Positions 32,395-45,646 of a stretch of DNA of 64,000 nucleotides are shown in pieces (the stretch's first letter is position 1; every line of letters starts with the position of its first letter). The notes under the pieces are model-generated. The model ran no database searches and had not been told where the DNA came from. It was given only the letters and a program-made list of their open reading frames with translations. The translations under genes and the position numbers were made by a program. The DNA comes from Narthecium ossifragum (taxonomy: Eukaryota; Streptophyta; Magnoliopsida; Dioscoreales; Nartheciaceae), in contig OY986968.1 in NCBI GenBank assembly GCA_963920575.1, positions 27,286,129-27,350,128 on the forward strand, written 5' to 3'.

Positions 32395-35226
32395 TTAGTC
32401 ATGTAGCACACTCAAAGAACTGTCCACTGCAGGGGCCCAGCGCAGTCCTTCACGCAGCCTCCCCGCGGCAGCACACAACGCACGCCAATGAGCAGAGGCA
32501 TATCTCGGTGCCTTGGCCTTAGGAAGCAGGTGCTTCACTGAGTACTTCGCTCTCACAATCAAACTCCAAAGGGAATGTCTACCACTTATCAGATCAGAAA
32601 TCCTCTTCATGCGAAAGGCTCTCTGCCAAACACTTAGGTCCCGAAGACCCAAGCCACCTTCTAATTTAGGCTTTGTAACCTGGTCCCAAGACACCACTGC
32701 GAACCCTCCCTTCTTGCCCCGCCAAAGATACATCCGAGCCATCTGCATGATCCTTTTGAGCACTGCTTCCGGAACAGGGGTGGCTGTGATTGTGTAGATC
32801 GGCAGTGCTTGAAGAACCCCCTGAATCAATGTCACACGTCCTGCCTCCGTCACACGACGTGCCTCCCAAGACCCAAGCTTCATCTGAACTTTTTCAATAA
32901 GATCATTAAAATCATGAGCACGGAGCCTATTTTCATCCACCGGCACTCCAAGATACTTCCACGGGCCTTTTTTCTCCCCAAAGCCAAAGCACCACGATAC
33001 CTTTCGTCGCCTCTCTATCGATGCCACAGGCGAAAACTTCAAGCAAGACTTATCTGGGTTAGCTTTAAGCCCTGACATATGATGGAACCTTCGCAGAGCA
33101 TTACTAAGCTTCTTGGCCTCAAGTCTACAAGCACGGGAGATAAAAAAACAGTCATCAGTAAAAAATAAATGACTGACTTGAACCTCACCATGTTGATATT
33201 GGACTCCTTCTAAAGCAAACAGAGGCTGTCGAAGAATCCGGGATAAAACTTCTTGCACCAGTAAGAACAGGTAGGGTGATATCGGATCACCCTGACGCAG
33301 TCCACGCTTAGATGGAAACAAACCACAAACCTTCCCATTAATAAGCAAAGAGAACCTGGCAGATGTCACGCACTCCATGATCCACTCCACCCAATGACAC
33401 GGAAATCCCATTGCCAACAAGACCTTTCGCAGGAATCTCCATCGGACTGAATCATAAGCAGCTTGCAAGTCAATTTTAACCGCCATTAAGGGTTTTTGCT
33501 TCGGAGCATACTTCAAGGAGTGCAAAAGTTCCTGCACAGCCCCTACATTATCAAGGATTGATCTATCCGAAATGAACGCAGACTGTTCACAGCTCACCAA
33601 AAACCCCAAACACATCTGCATCCTTCGAGCTAAGATCGAAGAAATCACTTTATAACCCACGTTACACAAACTAATGGGTCTAAAGTCCTTTATCTTCCTC
33701 GGATTCTGTCGTTTCGGAACAAAACACACAAACGTATCATTCCAGTTCCTAGCTAGCTTCCCAGTTTCAAAGAATTTCCGCACCAAAAACATCATATGAC
33801 CTCCTATAATATCCCAATGCCTGATGAACAATTCAGATGGAATACCATCCGGCCCAGGGGTTTTATTATGCCCCATCTGCAACAGAGCACTCTTAATCTC
33901 CTCGTCAGTCACTGGTACCAACAGGCTTTCCCCTTCTTCAACAGAAATTTTTGGGAGCACCGAAAGCGCAATTTGACGGCCTCGATCAGAATCCTTCCAA
34001 AGCTGCTGATAGAATTCAATAAAAGCACCCTCAATAGCAACCGGGACATCCAAAACTCCTCCACCATCAACAAGAATCTCCTCAATTTTAGTTTGTTGAT
34101 TCCTTGACCGCAAGGACTGATGAAAAAAATGAGAGTTCCGGTCCCCTTCCAGAACCCATTTCTTCCTCCTGAACTGTCCCACGTAGACCTCATGTTGCCG
34201 CTGAAGAGCCTCGAGCCGATTCTCAACCATCTGCAATCTATCCTCTTCCTCCTGTGACAATGGGCCATCCTCTTCTTGAAGATACAAACTTTGAAGATGA
34301 AGTTGCAAATTACGATGGGTATTCAAGATATCAAAGGAATCTCTTTTACTCCAAGACTTAACTGTGTTACGAAGCTCCATAAGTCTCCCTTTTAAAACAT
34401 ACTGCTTGGACCCTTTTCTTTGACGCTTCCATGCTTGTACCACAGCCTTACGAAAAATTGGATGATCAATCCACAATTGTTGCATCCGAAAGGCCCGTGG
34501 TCCTTGCACAATCTGCTCCGCCTGGAGAGAAATCATAAGGGCCCTATGATCAGACCCAAATCTATTCAAATGGTGCACCTTTGCAGCAGGGAACCAAGCA
34601 CGCCACAGAGCATTGCTCAATCCTCTGTCCAATCGCTCGGAAACCTTCTTCGCACCCCGCAGCCTCTTGTACCACGTAAAAGAAGGCCCTGTGAAACCGA
34701 GATCAAGAAGGCGATCACCCTCAATAAAGTTCAGAAAGTCCCCAACAACCTTGGTGTACTTGAAATCCGCACCTCCTCTCTTTTCAGATGGCATCAACAA
34801 AACATTAAAATCACCGGCAATCAAATGTGGCCAACCAGAGGAATTGATCTTCCGAAGAGTATCCCACAGCAACAACCTATTACTTCTATCCCGGGCAGCA
34901 TAAACTGCAGAGAAAAACCATTGACCCCATCGTTCCGTAGTAACCAATCCATGAATGGCTTGATCAGTAAAAGAAACGAAAGAAACAGAACCAAACGAGA
35001 CCTTCCACACATCCAGAATACCTCCACAACGACCCTTGGACGGCAATAGAAAAGCCCTCCAATCCGGCCCTAATTTCTCTTCAATGAAATCCATATGCTC
35101 AGCTCTCACCACCACCTCAAGCAACACCAAAATATCCGGCTTCTTCTCTACACACAACCGTCTCCACGAACGAACTGCTCTCACAGGCCCAATCCCGTGG
35201 CAGTTCCACACAATGAGATTAGCCAT
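32395..35226 (-). pseudogene. LINE ORF2: endonuclease and reverse transcriptase
   Basis: Opens MANLIVWNCHGIGPVRAVRS, the APE-type endonuclease start, with AGDFNVL and the SDHRAL motif (about residues 120-235). Reverse transcriptase follows: GPDGIPSELF, FRPISLCNVGYKVISSILAR, the VKIDLQAAYDSV motif A, LRQGDPISPYLF, and motif C as FFTDDCFF. Motif C reads TDDC rather than the YADD/FADD usual for LINEs, with both Asp kept. The frame stops at TAA (32395-32397) before the zinc-binding/RNase H part, which continues in the same frame. Confidence 0.9.
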
Positions 35227-36243
35227 TCAAACAGAGGGGAGAGCCCCATCCGGGCTAATATACCTTGTTCTCTTCAACTTACTCCTATCAGCATCCACCA
35301 TACACAGATCACCCTCCGTCCCAGCAGCCATAAGCTCCATAGCACCATGACACCCCGGTGGCCCAGCATCAGCTTCAGATTCCTCCATACCTTGGATCTC
35401 CTCATCAGGACTCTGCAAGACAGAAGGAGAAGGCTCTTGGAGCAACGCTCCCACAAGCACCTGAAGACCCAATTCATGCTTATCTTGCAAAGTAACCCCA
35501 CCCATCTGGTCCTGTCCTGGATCATTAAGAGACGACCCCACTCCCTGATGGCCTGGCCTTGAGTCATCAAGCCCATGTTCAAAGTCCGTACTCGGCCTAT
35601 AACCCTTGGGAATCACTAATGGGCCCGGCCTATGAGCCGGTCCATTCTGCTTGGCATACCAAGCCATCTCCTGAAGAGACAGAGCTGAGACATCCTCCAT
35701 CAGGTATGACTTAGAGAATTCAAGCCCATAATTAACCCGAACAGGTTGGGCCCTAAGCCCACCCCGTGACCCAGAATGAAAGCCATTACTGCCACGTGAG
35801 ACAACCCCATTAACAGCGCTCCTCTCACCACCATGCCCAGCATATGCACCTCCACTGACTTGGTCTCGAACCTTCATATTGTCCTCATTACCAGCCTGTC
35901 GACTGACGTCACCCTTTTCCAAACCGTTACGCTGACGCGGGTCCCCACGCTTCACCCATTGTTGGACCACTCTAGGGTACTCTCTAGTGGTATGCTGGTC
36001 CTGCATCCCATAGCCTACACCATCATCTTCCCTGAGATCCTGCAAAGCTTGAAATCGGCCACCAGCACCAACACCACCCGACGAACCACCATAAGAACGC
36101 CCCCGACGCCTATACGTTTGAACCGTTGTCCATTCCCCACCAAAAAACTCCTCGGAACTAGCATGATCCCCTCCAAGTACCTCAACCATCCTCGCCTTTC
36201 CCTTGGGATCCCCTTGCCCAGCACTAACACCAGGCACCAGCAC
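35227..36243 (-). pseudogene. LINE ORF1, second part (C-terminal linker)
   Basis: In the same frame as the preceding part, three codons after its stop. A low-complexity Gly/Arg/Gln-rich region (YRRRGRSYGGSSGGVGAGGR) is followed by sequence without a known domain. It ends in TGA overlapped by nothing but directly followed by the ATG of ORF2 (TGAATG), in the same frame. Confidence 0.75.
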
Positions 36244-36252
36244 CGGGTCTTT

Positions 36253-37257
36253 TCATACCACCGGAGACCCACCCTCATCTTGGGAGGCATCCACCATAAC
36301 CTCCTCTCTATGCTCCTCCCCAGCCCGACTACTCTCCCTAGGGATCCCCCGCTGGTCACAATAACGTCCCCCATGCCCAAATCGACCACATACCGAGCAG
36401 ATCACCATATTCTCATAAACAAAAGGCTGAGTGAAGCAACCACGGTCCACATCCGGCACCCCTAAGCCCACAATCGTTCCTATCCTCGCCGGTTTTGCAA
36501 GGTCCACCTCAACACAAACCCTAGCATACTTACTCCGATCAACAAAAGTGGTGGCCGCATCCACAACAACTGGTGTCCCAGCACGAGCCGCTACTGTAAC
36601 CAGCGCCTCCTTCTCCATATGCTCCTGAGGCATGCCAGGCAACCTCATCCACACCAAGAGCTTATCAAAGTCAGCCACCGTTGGCCGGAAGTTATCCCTC
36701 CAGCGGAGCAGGGCGAGGGTCTTTCCATCCACCAGCCAAGGACCACCAGTAAGGACCATGGCCATATCTTCCTCACACGCAAATTTGAAGACGAACACAT
36801 CATCCAGCCGATCCGTCACAATGAAAGGTTCCCTCGTCCGCCACATCCCAGCCAAGCGACGCCGAAGGAACTCCAAACCCACACCTCCACCTAGGAATCG
36901 CCCAAATAGGGAGAAGCTCCAACGCTTCCTACCCCTCTCCAACACCTCCTCCGGAACAACAGCTCTATCAGGGTAGAGACTCTGGATCCGCTTCAACTCA
37001 CTGGCTGAGACTAGCTCCATCGCTTCCCTCCGTCGCCCAGCCACCTGAGCCCAGGAGGAAGGGCCACCAGAACCGCTCACAAACCCACTCGCCACACTAA
37101 CTGGAACAGGATGAGGACCGCTCGCCCCACTCACTGAACCAGGGCAAGGACGACCTATGTCCGGCGGGACCGGCTCCGGGCCCGGGACCAACGGCGGCCA
37201 TGGATGGCCAGAGGACTCACTCACAGGGGTACCGCTCCCAAGAGCAGCGCTCATCAC
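36253..37257 (-). pseudogene. LINE ORF1, first part (DUF4283 and zinc knuckle)
   Basis: Starts MMSAALGSGTPVSES. It contains the DUF4283-type fold of plant LINE/retro gag-like proteins (RTREPFIVTDRLDDVFVFKF, GGPWLVDGKTLALLRWRDNF) and then a CCHC-like knuckle CSVCGRFGHGGRYCD near the end. The frame stops at TGA (36253-36255), where a CGA would keep it open into the next part. The product would bind element RNA as an ORF1 protein. Confidence 0.85.
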
Positions 37258-37380
37258 TCACTCTGCTACAAACACGAGATTAATAGGAGTAAATCCTACA
37301 AGTTTGTGTCTGACTGCATACAGGACTGAGTTGTACATATAGTTACAAAATTGGATGATGAATGAGAGCACATAAGCTTG

Positions 37381-40300
37381 TTAACAATGTTCATACATTT
37401 CAGATAGTTGTACAGCTACAGGCTTCTTCAACCAATACTGCTGAATCCTCTGCCTTGCGTACTCCATGTAATCAAAATCAATCTCATTCACATGTTCCTG
37501 CGAGATTAAAGAGGAGAAATGAATAAGATGTTGGAACCAAATTTTTACTCCTCGATAAACAAAAAAGAAGAGAATTATCTTACTGATATTAATCCCCATA
37601 ACCCCCAAAGTAGATGACTAGCAAGAACATATTTCTCAACACTTCGGAGCAGATTCTCCACCTCGATGTCATCTGGTTTTCTACCTGTAAAATTTCCATA
37701 AAAGAGAAAAGGCTGGTAGGCAGTAGTCTTCCAGAAGGAAACTTACATGGCTAATCAAACAGGTTCCTTTACTTCGATTCGAACTATCGTGATTTTTCCA
37801 CTAGTTGTTGAACTTGGCATCAACCACATCTAAGGTGAGCATGAAATCACAAAACCTGCTAAATAAAGGTGTGGAAAAAGGGTCACCTGGAGATTTCAGA
37901 TAATTCTGGACAAATCTTTTACGCTCTTCATAATCTGTTGATAGAAGACAAAGCACAGTACTAAAAGATGAGTTGGGCGTGCCTGGTTTACAAATGAACA
38001 GTTCTTGAGAAAGAAAGAAAACAAAAGTAATAATGAATGATGATTAACCTGGATATTTACTGAAATCCAATATGTGAGGTGTCTCTGTATGGTAGTCCGC
38101 AGCCATCTCACAGAAGTGATTAGCAATGTCATATGCAATGGAATTGAAACCCGCATACTCATAGTCCTAATAAAAAAAGATAGTCAATGTATATATACAG
38201 ATAACACCGAAATGTCTCCAAATTTATTCCATTCTGTTTTGTGAAGAAGGCCAACAAAAAGCAAGTATCCAGGAAAAGTTGCTTGTAAATAAGAAGCAGA
38301 GTCCAAAGATACCAAAAAGCTCATTATGCATATGCAACAGGATTTAACTGGAGTCACCAAGACATAAGTAGATGACTTGCCAGATAATTAGTAAGAAAGT
38401 ACGATTTGTTGTACCATGCAGAAGATGAGACATAGTTTGACTAGGATCATTTAGACATTGTAGCAGTTAGAAGGACACCAAATTGAAAAATTATCATAGA
38501 GCTCATAATATCAAAACTGAAGACATAAAATAATTAAACGCCACAATATGACTATCACCTTGAAGGCATTGCCTCAAAAGTTCCTCAAAAATAATGTTTC
38601 TGTCAATTAAGATTTCAGAAATGGACAAATACAGCACTAGCTGGCAAAGTTAGTTAATTCCTATTATCTCCTGAAAATTAGCATAGATAACATGATCCAT
38701 GCATGTGCATATGCAACTATAAGTAGGCAGCAACTAGAGGCTTGTTCCATTCCCGTGCTTAACTAACATACAGGTCACAAAGTTATATCCAGGAGTAAAG
38801 CAAATAACATACCCGTGTACTGTACATTGAAGCAGTGATATTGTTGAATCATGACCGACATTTACAGTAATTTTATTTTCCACTCACAAACAAACTTCTG
38901 ATCAGCGGAGAGCTATTCGACATAACAAGGAAAAAAACAGATCTTTCAATGAGGAGGTATGCTTTTGTTTACTCTGTTTATAAGCTCTATAAGCACAACA
39001 TTTATAACTGAACTAAATCAGATGTGTTTTAACTTGCTAAGCTCTAATCAAAACAATGGAACATTCTACTTTTTCACTTACATTCAGCAAAGTTTAGATC
39101 TTCTGTTCTTCAACATAAATGACTCAGAAGTAATGAGAAGTCACAACAGAAGTCACAGGACTCAAATAATACGGATTTATGCTTTTAATTGTAAAAAAAA
39201 GTCTATTCTTCTGCATACTGATGACCCATACAAGTCCCCAGGTTTGTTTTCATAATTCATTAAAACCTTACATAGCCTACTTAAGAGCACGTGGCAGGAA
39301 AGGACTCACTATAATAGTCACAAGTCTGGTTTCTTCATCAATCATAATGTTGCCGTACTGGAGATCATTATGACAGAATCCTATCTTCTGGTCATCCCCT
39401 GATAAAAAGTTCTCCAAAGTAGTAATCTCCTCTTCCATGCTATCCAAACGAAATTCTTTTGCTTCTTGAGAGGTACACAGGTTTTTGGCAGCTTTGAGCC
39501 AATTTCTGAAACACAGAACTGAGTCATGAACAAATAGGGCTATCAAAACTTGAATATTGAAAGTCCTATACATTTAATAGATACCTTAATCTCTCCCATA
39601 GGAGTACATTCTTTGGACCAGCCATGTCAAGATCATTGAACTCCCTTAACTTTGATGCTATAAGTGCAGATATTTCTGGGTCACGAAGATCAGATGCCGA
39701 GAGTGTCTGGATATGTAAAAAAAAAACATCAAGTCAGGGATGGGAAGTCATCATGGATGTACTTTCTTCCAATTAAAAGTCTCGCATCCAATTTCTTTCT
39801 CTCTTTCTCCAGTTTGCACCTGAAAGGCTTCCAAGGAGCAAGTCCAATTATTAAGGGGACAAAAATCAATGGCATCTCAGACATCTGTGTTACTCCCTTG
39901 GCATCATAGGTATTAAACTTTCGAAATCACTTATGGTCCAGTCTCCTAAGTTTGACATACACGAGCAAAAAGTGCTATAACCTCTCATTGCAGAAGAACA
40001 AATAGATGATCAGCAATATAGTTATCAAGCAACTTGTATACCTGCCAGCATGAAATAACCAAGACAGAAATAATTAAAGATCCTAACTGCAACATTTTCT
40101 TCAGAGAATAACGGTTAAACAATACACGGACATTCAAGCACCTTAGCATCAGGGACAGCATAGTATATCGAAAGTCCACAACATCTCAACCTACTAATGA
40201 AAAAAATCATAGCACGGAACGAAATGGAAGCCCAAAAAGAGTCTGAATACTCTGGATTTTTATGGCACATGCTTGTGCCTCATGGACAAGCACTTGATGA

Positions 40301-41026
40301 CTGTGTAGATGCACTTGGCTTAATCTGAAAAAGAATACACCTATCTGCTTCAGAAACTCCAAATTCAAAACTTTTCTTCTGATTTCCAGATTGGCATTCA
40401 ACAAGCACTTCTATAATCGTACTCACACTCTACAAAGAACCTTGAAACCAACAATTTAACTATAAACCACAAAAATCATAAAGTTTAAGCAATTCCACCA
40501 CTAGAACGGATCGAGAAAAGTTTTGCAAACACAAGGTACTGCAGACATCTCAGTGCAAGCCAATTTATGCATCTCTCATAACTACCAATCAAGATTCCAC
40601 ATCGATGACAGAAATCTACAGGAAGTAGGATGAAAACCAAGAATTCGCAAGAATTGAACATACTCTGGCATGGATGAACTCCTCAATGCGGCCATTGGAG
40701 AAGCGGCCGAGGAGGCGAGGCCCCTGTCCATGCCTCGATATGCACTCGAAGGTCCTTATCTCGTCCTCCCGATCAAAGAACACGTCGACACCCTCGCCGT
40801 AGATCCTCATGAGCACCTTCCTCGATGGCTGCCGCGCCGCCGACAAGGGCCAGTTGATCTGGTACACCTCGTTGGTCATTGCCCCCTTCAGCTGCACCAC
40901 CTCCAGCTCTCCCGAGTCCGCCACGTCTCCCCACTCCGATGCTAGGTTTTGTAGGATCTTCCGTGCCTCCTTCGGGATTCGAGTCTCCATTGTGTCGGCA
41001 CCATCGTTGATCTCCGCTGCTACCAT
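37381..41026 (-). CDS. Choline/ethanolamine kinase, 7 exons
   Basis: Exons: 40664-41026, 39585-39706, 39310-39505, 38049-38166, 37887-37934, 37584-37684, 37381-37497. The start is the ATG at 41026 (MVAAEINDG); the upstream codons in frame begin with GTG. Landmarks: [12 protein letters not shown] (nucleotide loop), [20 protein letters not shown], the Brenner motif [17 protein letters not shown], and the choline-kinase motif [20 protein letters not shown]. The end reads QLSEMYEHC. The enzyme phosphorylates choline and/or ethanolamine with ATP, the first step of the CDP-choline route to phosphatidylcholine, in the cytosol. All catalytic residues are present. A LINE sits just beyond the stop codon. 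Confidence 0.93.
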
Positions 41027-41904
41027 CCTCCTCAAACCCACTTCTTGGCTAATCTTTCGAAACCCAAGGGGAAAAGAACTTACTGGATTTAAATAAAAAT
41101 CGAAATTCCTTCTGTATTTCTGATTGTTCTCTCTTTATTTATAGATCGACTCGAAATGGTTCTTTTATTTATAATCGAGATTCCTTCTGATCCTCCTGAT
41201 GCTCACAAATCGAGATCATAAGAAGACATGACTTACCAAACAAAAAAGAGCACCTTTTCCGGTTTCCCGTCGATATAAGTGAAGAATGATCTAAAAACGG
41301 AGACTTTTCAAGCTTCAGAAGAAGCCCTAATTCTGGGGAAAAAAAATCAGAAATGCAAAGCTTCGAAATCAAGAAAATTTATAGAAGAGCTCGTCGAGGA
41401 ACAGCAGACGACGACGACAGGAGTCGTGGATGGGATCCAGCGAGTCACCACCACGAGCTGGGACGCGCGGGATTTCGCGACGTGTCGCACCCTTTATGGC
41501 CAATGATGGAGCAACACGTAGTTAGTTCGGCGTAAGAGGGCCGCGTGTCATTGGTTCGATGGGTTTGTGCATGTGCGACACAACGTGCTTCCGGAATGAA
41601 TCCAATAGTGATAGAGCGGAGTCATTCTTTTGTGAGATTTTTCAACACAAAAAACGATCTTCTGACGTATTCCATTTGTGTCTCCCTCTCAAAGAAAGTC
41701 TATGAAATACAATATAATTCATGAGATTTGGAGGGGCCTATAGCACCCGCATCAGCTCTCCTGAAACAGAGCCGTGTCCTGGATCGGCGGACTCAGGATT
41801 TGAAGTCCTCCCGAGCTAAAAAATTAATAATAAAAATTGACAGAAATTAAAAGAATAAATACCTTATAATGACTTGCTTTAATTGAATCATACGAAAGGG
41901 AAGG
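41027..41904. other. Choline kinase upstream region
   Basis: Presumed 5' UTR and promoter. 41100-41180 has two related 'ctcgaaat/aatcgagattccttctg' copies. Beyond about 41500 is spacer. No gene. Confidence 0.5.
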
Positions 41905-42420
41905 GTGTTGTGTGTTAAGTAATACGAAGGGGAACGTTATTACTTATATTCCTAATATTGCAAACTATTGTGCATTAGGATGTCTTAGATTCTGTCATCG
42001 GCTCGACTATGACACACTATGCAGAGCCATACGGGGGTGCGGGGGCCCGACGGCAGCGCTCACAGCGGGGGTTTTCGGGGGCAGCGCCCCCGGAAGCTAA
42101 ACGGATTTTAGGATTTGTTTTAACAAATCCAGTCTATTTTGTCTTTTAACATGACCCGGATTAGGTTATGTATGGAGGAGCATAAATACTCATATAACCT
42201 AGGATTAGAGTTAAGGATAAGACATATTGAACTGGCTTTCAAATTGAGAGATTTGCAACCCATGTTCTACATAGTGAAAGAAGACGATCACTCTCCCCGT
42301 GGACGTAGGCATTCTTACTGAACCATGTAAATCATGTGTGTCTATGTCTTTTTTATTTACTTTTCCTTTAACCGTGTGTGGTTGCCATCGCTTGAAGGTG
42401 TTTATTGCCAATACAAACAT
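41905..42420. mobile_element. Possible solo LTR of a Copia-type element
   Basis: Near 42290-42345 the order 'ctctccccgtggacgtaggc', 'ttactgaaccatgtaaatc' and 'tgtgtctatg' is the pattern seen in many plant Copia LTRs. A GC-rich foldable block 'gggggcagcgcccccgg' (42075-42095) is also typical. No second LTR or internal region is present. I could not define a target-site duplication, so the borders are approximate. Confidence 0.5.
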
Positions 42421-43984
42421 ATGGGCTGATAGATAGATTCTAAAGAGAGAATATAGTTGGTCATGGGATGGGTTAGCTTAGACTAGTGGGGTAATTGGGC
42501 TAGCCAAGCAAGTATAGATGGGTTTTAGGTGGTTTAGGTGGGCTTATATGTAGCTCTTTTAGGATTTGCTTATGGGCCACCCGGGCTGTGCCGAAGGCTG
42601 GGTACGCCCATGGCTACAGTAGCAAATTGCTAAAAAAAATCCAACTCCAATGGCTCTTCATGTACACTAAACTAGAGATTGGCTCTTATTCACCTACGCT
42701 AAAGTAAACTAGAGATTTGCTACAATGACTCTCTACTTCTAAATTATCACTGCAACATCTATAAATTAAATTTAAGAATTAGAAAAACTAATTCTTTACT
42801 TCTTCTTTTTTCTAAACTCTTCTCGAACCCATTCATCATTTAATAATAAATATGCCTTTTTGGCTTTTTTTTAATCCTTCATCCAAACTCATTCAATCTT
42901 TTTATCTCTTCTCCAATGCATAAGAAATAATAAGATATTATAATTTTTATATTCTAATACTTTTAGCTAGTAATATATTACTATTAAATAATTATTTAAT
43001 AATAAAGTGTGTCTTTTTACGTTTCACAATTTATTCTCCAAACCCATCTTCTCCGATGAATATGAAATATTATTATTATTATGATTTCTAGATTTTAATA
43101 TTTCGAAATAATAAATATTAGTATAATATAGTTATTTAATAATAAGAAGTGACTTTTCCTTTTGAAAATATATTATCCCAATTTATTTATCCTTTTATCT
43201 CTCCTCCAATTAATAAGATATATATATATATATATATATATAGAATGAATGGATGAATATTTAAGTGATGTGGAGAATAATTTAGAGTACATGACGTAGA
43301 GTGTTATTTGATGAAGAATCTATAAAGTAGAAAAGTGGTTTTTTTTTACTATAGTTTAGAGAATATGTAAAAAGGAGATGATGCGGATGCTCCTATAAGG
43401 TACCATTTAGTTGCGGGATAGACTATTCTGGGTTCAGAGAGGATAGAGATTAGTATGCTGGGATAAGTAATGGGATAAAATTATTCCACTTGTGATGTTT
43501 GGTTGAAAAATAGGAATAAATCAGTAATGATTATTTGGGATAAGGAAATGACGTTTGGATGGGAAATGTAGAATATGAATATGGATTGAGGAGTTTTGGA
43601 AACTAAATTCCAAATATGCCTTTGTATTGGATATATTAGGAATTTAATTAATAATATCATAATACATATAATATTCACATTGGCTTTTCATAATTAATAA
43701 TATTATAATACATATAACTAATAAATATTTCAATTTTGTACTACTAATATTATAATGCATATATTAACCTTGACTTATTCTGAGTTTTATTCCAACCGTT
43801 GAAATAAAGTTGTTTTTCAATCAAACCCCAAAACACTGGCTAACTCATCTTTCCATATTCCACTATTAACTTAAGTTTTCAACATTTGTACGTTGAACCA
43901 TATAAAATTTATACTATTATATTATTGCATAAAATAGAGGGTGTTTATATTATAATATAATATAATATTACCACTTCACCCATC
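42421..43984. other. AT-rich spacer with TA microsatellite
   Basis: No gene. (TA)n at 43218-43240. 43395-43860 contains 'ggtaccatttagttgcggga', 'gggataaaattattcc' and 'caatcaaaccccaaaac', reminiscent of a Tourist-like or other MITE, but I could not match terminal repeats. Confidence 0.4.
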
Positions 43985-44213
43985 TTGTTCGACGCCTCCA
44001 CCGGCGAATCCTACTCCTATCAACACCCGCTTATTTGCCATCTCCGACAGACTCCCACTCCTCTACCATCGTCGGCAACGATGTATGCCCGTCCTCAACC
44101 GGGTTGTATAGCTCGGTGATGTTGAGGGTGTTCTTGCCGGCGCCGACGATGTACACGAGCCCTTCACTTATGACGGACGTAAAAAAGGATCGCATCGCCA
44201 CATGGCATAGCAT
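43985..44213 (-). other. Short GC-rich island, possible gene fragment
   Basis: A GC-rich patch inside AT-rich repeats. The minus strand reads GLVYIVGAGKNTLNITELYN, which has a kelch-like look. The plus strand reads LFDASTGESYSYQ. Neither is long enough for a firm match. It may be another small duplicated gene piece. Confidence 0.25.
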
Positions 44214-44594
44214 AATGACGTGGCATAGTTATACACACCAATACATCCACACGCGAACCCACTTATATTAATATAATAATATTTATTTTAATATATTATT
44301 AAAATAACATTAAAAAATTTATATGATGTGGACCAATCATGATATGACACGTGGCATGTGTACCCACTTATATTAATATTTTATTATAAAAACATATTAA
44401 TAATATTATTTTATACACTACGCACGTGAAAATGTTTTTATGCGTGCAAAAGTTTTTATGCGCTCATAAAAAAAGTATATAAAAATGTTTATGGGTTCAC
44501 AAAAAAATTTGCACGTAGAAAAACAAACACACACAAATCCTTTTTACCCTCACAAAAATATTTACATGCGTTTTTAGAAGCATAAAAAAGTCTA

Positions 44595-44794
44595 NNNNNN
44601 NNNNNNNNNNNNNNNNNNNNNNNNNNNNNNNNNNNNNNNNNNNNNNNNNNNNNNNNNNNNNNNNNNNNNNNNNNNNNNNNNNNNNNNNNNNNNNNNNNNN
44701 NNNNNNNNNNNNNNNNNNNNNNNNNNNNNNNNNNNNNNNNNNNNNNNNNNNNNNNNNNNNNNNNNNNNNNNNNNNNNNNNNNNNNNNNNNNNNN
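44595..44794. other. Assembly gap of 200 N
   Basis: Exactly 200 undetermined bases next to a minisatellite, as at the first gap. Confidence 0.98.
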
Positions 44795-44867
44795 AGATAA
44801 AACATGTGTATTATTCATGATGAGAAAAAGAGAATTGTGGTTAAAAAGAGAAAATACATGCTTCATA

Positions 44868-45646
44868 ATCAGAATTCTGGAATGCAATCATGAAAAGTAG
44901 TGGACTAGATCACCAAAAAGAGAAAAGAGAAAAGAGAATTCTGGAATGCGATCATGAAAAGTAGTGGACTAGATCACCAAAAAGAGAAAAGAGAAAAGAG
45001 AATTCTGGAATGCAACCGTGAAAGTAGTGGACTAGATCACCAAAAAGAGAAAAGAGAAAAGAGAAAAGAGAATTCTGGAATGCAACCGTGAAAGTAGTGG
45101 ACTAGATCATCAAAAAGAGAAAAGAGAAAAGAGAATTCTCGAATGCAACCATGAAAGTAGTGGACTAAATCACCTAAAAGAGAAAAGAGAAAAGAGAAAA
45201 GTGAAAAGAGAATTCTGAAATGCAACCGTAAAAGAAGTGGACTAGATCACCAAAAAGAGAAAAGAGAAAACAGAATTCTGGAATGCAACCGTGAAAGAAG
45301 TGGACTAGATCACCAAAAAGAGAAAAGAGAAAAGATAATTCTGGAATGCAATCGTGAAGAGAATTCTGGAATGCAACCATGAAAAGTAGTGGACTAGATC
45401 ACCAAAAAGAGAAAAGAGAAAAGAGAATTCTGGAATGCAATATTTTATCTAATGACAGGGGTGTACCCATCAATAAGTTACACATCTATTAATTTTGTAT
45501 ATATATATATATATTTCTGGAATGCAAGCATGAAAAGTAGTGGACTAGATCACCAAAAAGAGAAAAGAGAAAAGAGAATTCTGGAATGCAATATTTTATC
45601 TAATGACAGGGGTGTACCCATCAATAAGTTACACATCTATTAATTT

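Larger units (their letters stand above)
31114..37275 (-). mobile_element. L1-type LINE retrotransposon, full length but broken
   Basis: A 6.2-kb element read on the minus strand. It is flanked by a target-site duplication 'gagattaataggag' at 31100-31113 and 37276-37289. It ends in a poly(A) tail (T-run at 31114-31129). Reading from 37257 it encodes ORF1 (nucleic-acid-binding, CCHC), then ORF2 with endonuclease, reverse transcriptase, zinc-binding region and RNase H. The coding frame is broken by in-frame stops at 36253 (TGA), 32395 (TAA) and 31599 (TAG), and by a frameshift between about 31675 and 31784. All else aligns in one frame, so decay is modest and the element is fairly young. It lies about 105 bp from the choline kinase stop codon. 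Confidence 0.93.

Noticed and set aside
45037..45380. Minus-strand frames with repeated FHGC...FSFLFSLF
   Set aside because: They are translation of the roughly 63-bp minisatellite, whose unit is near a multiple of three.
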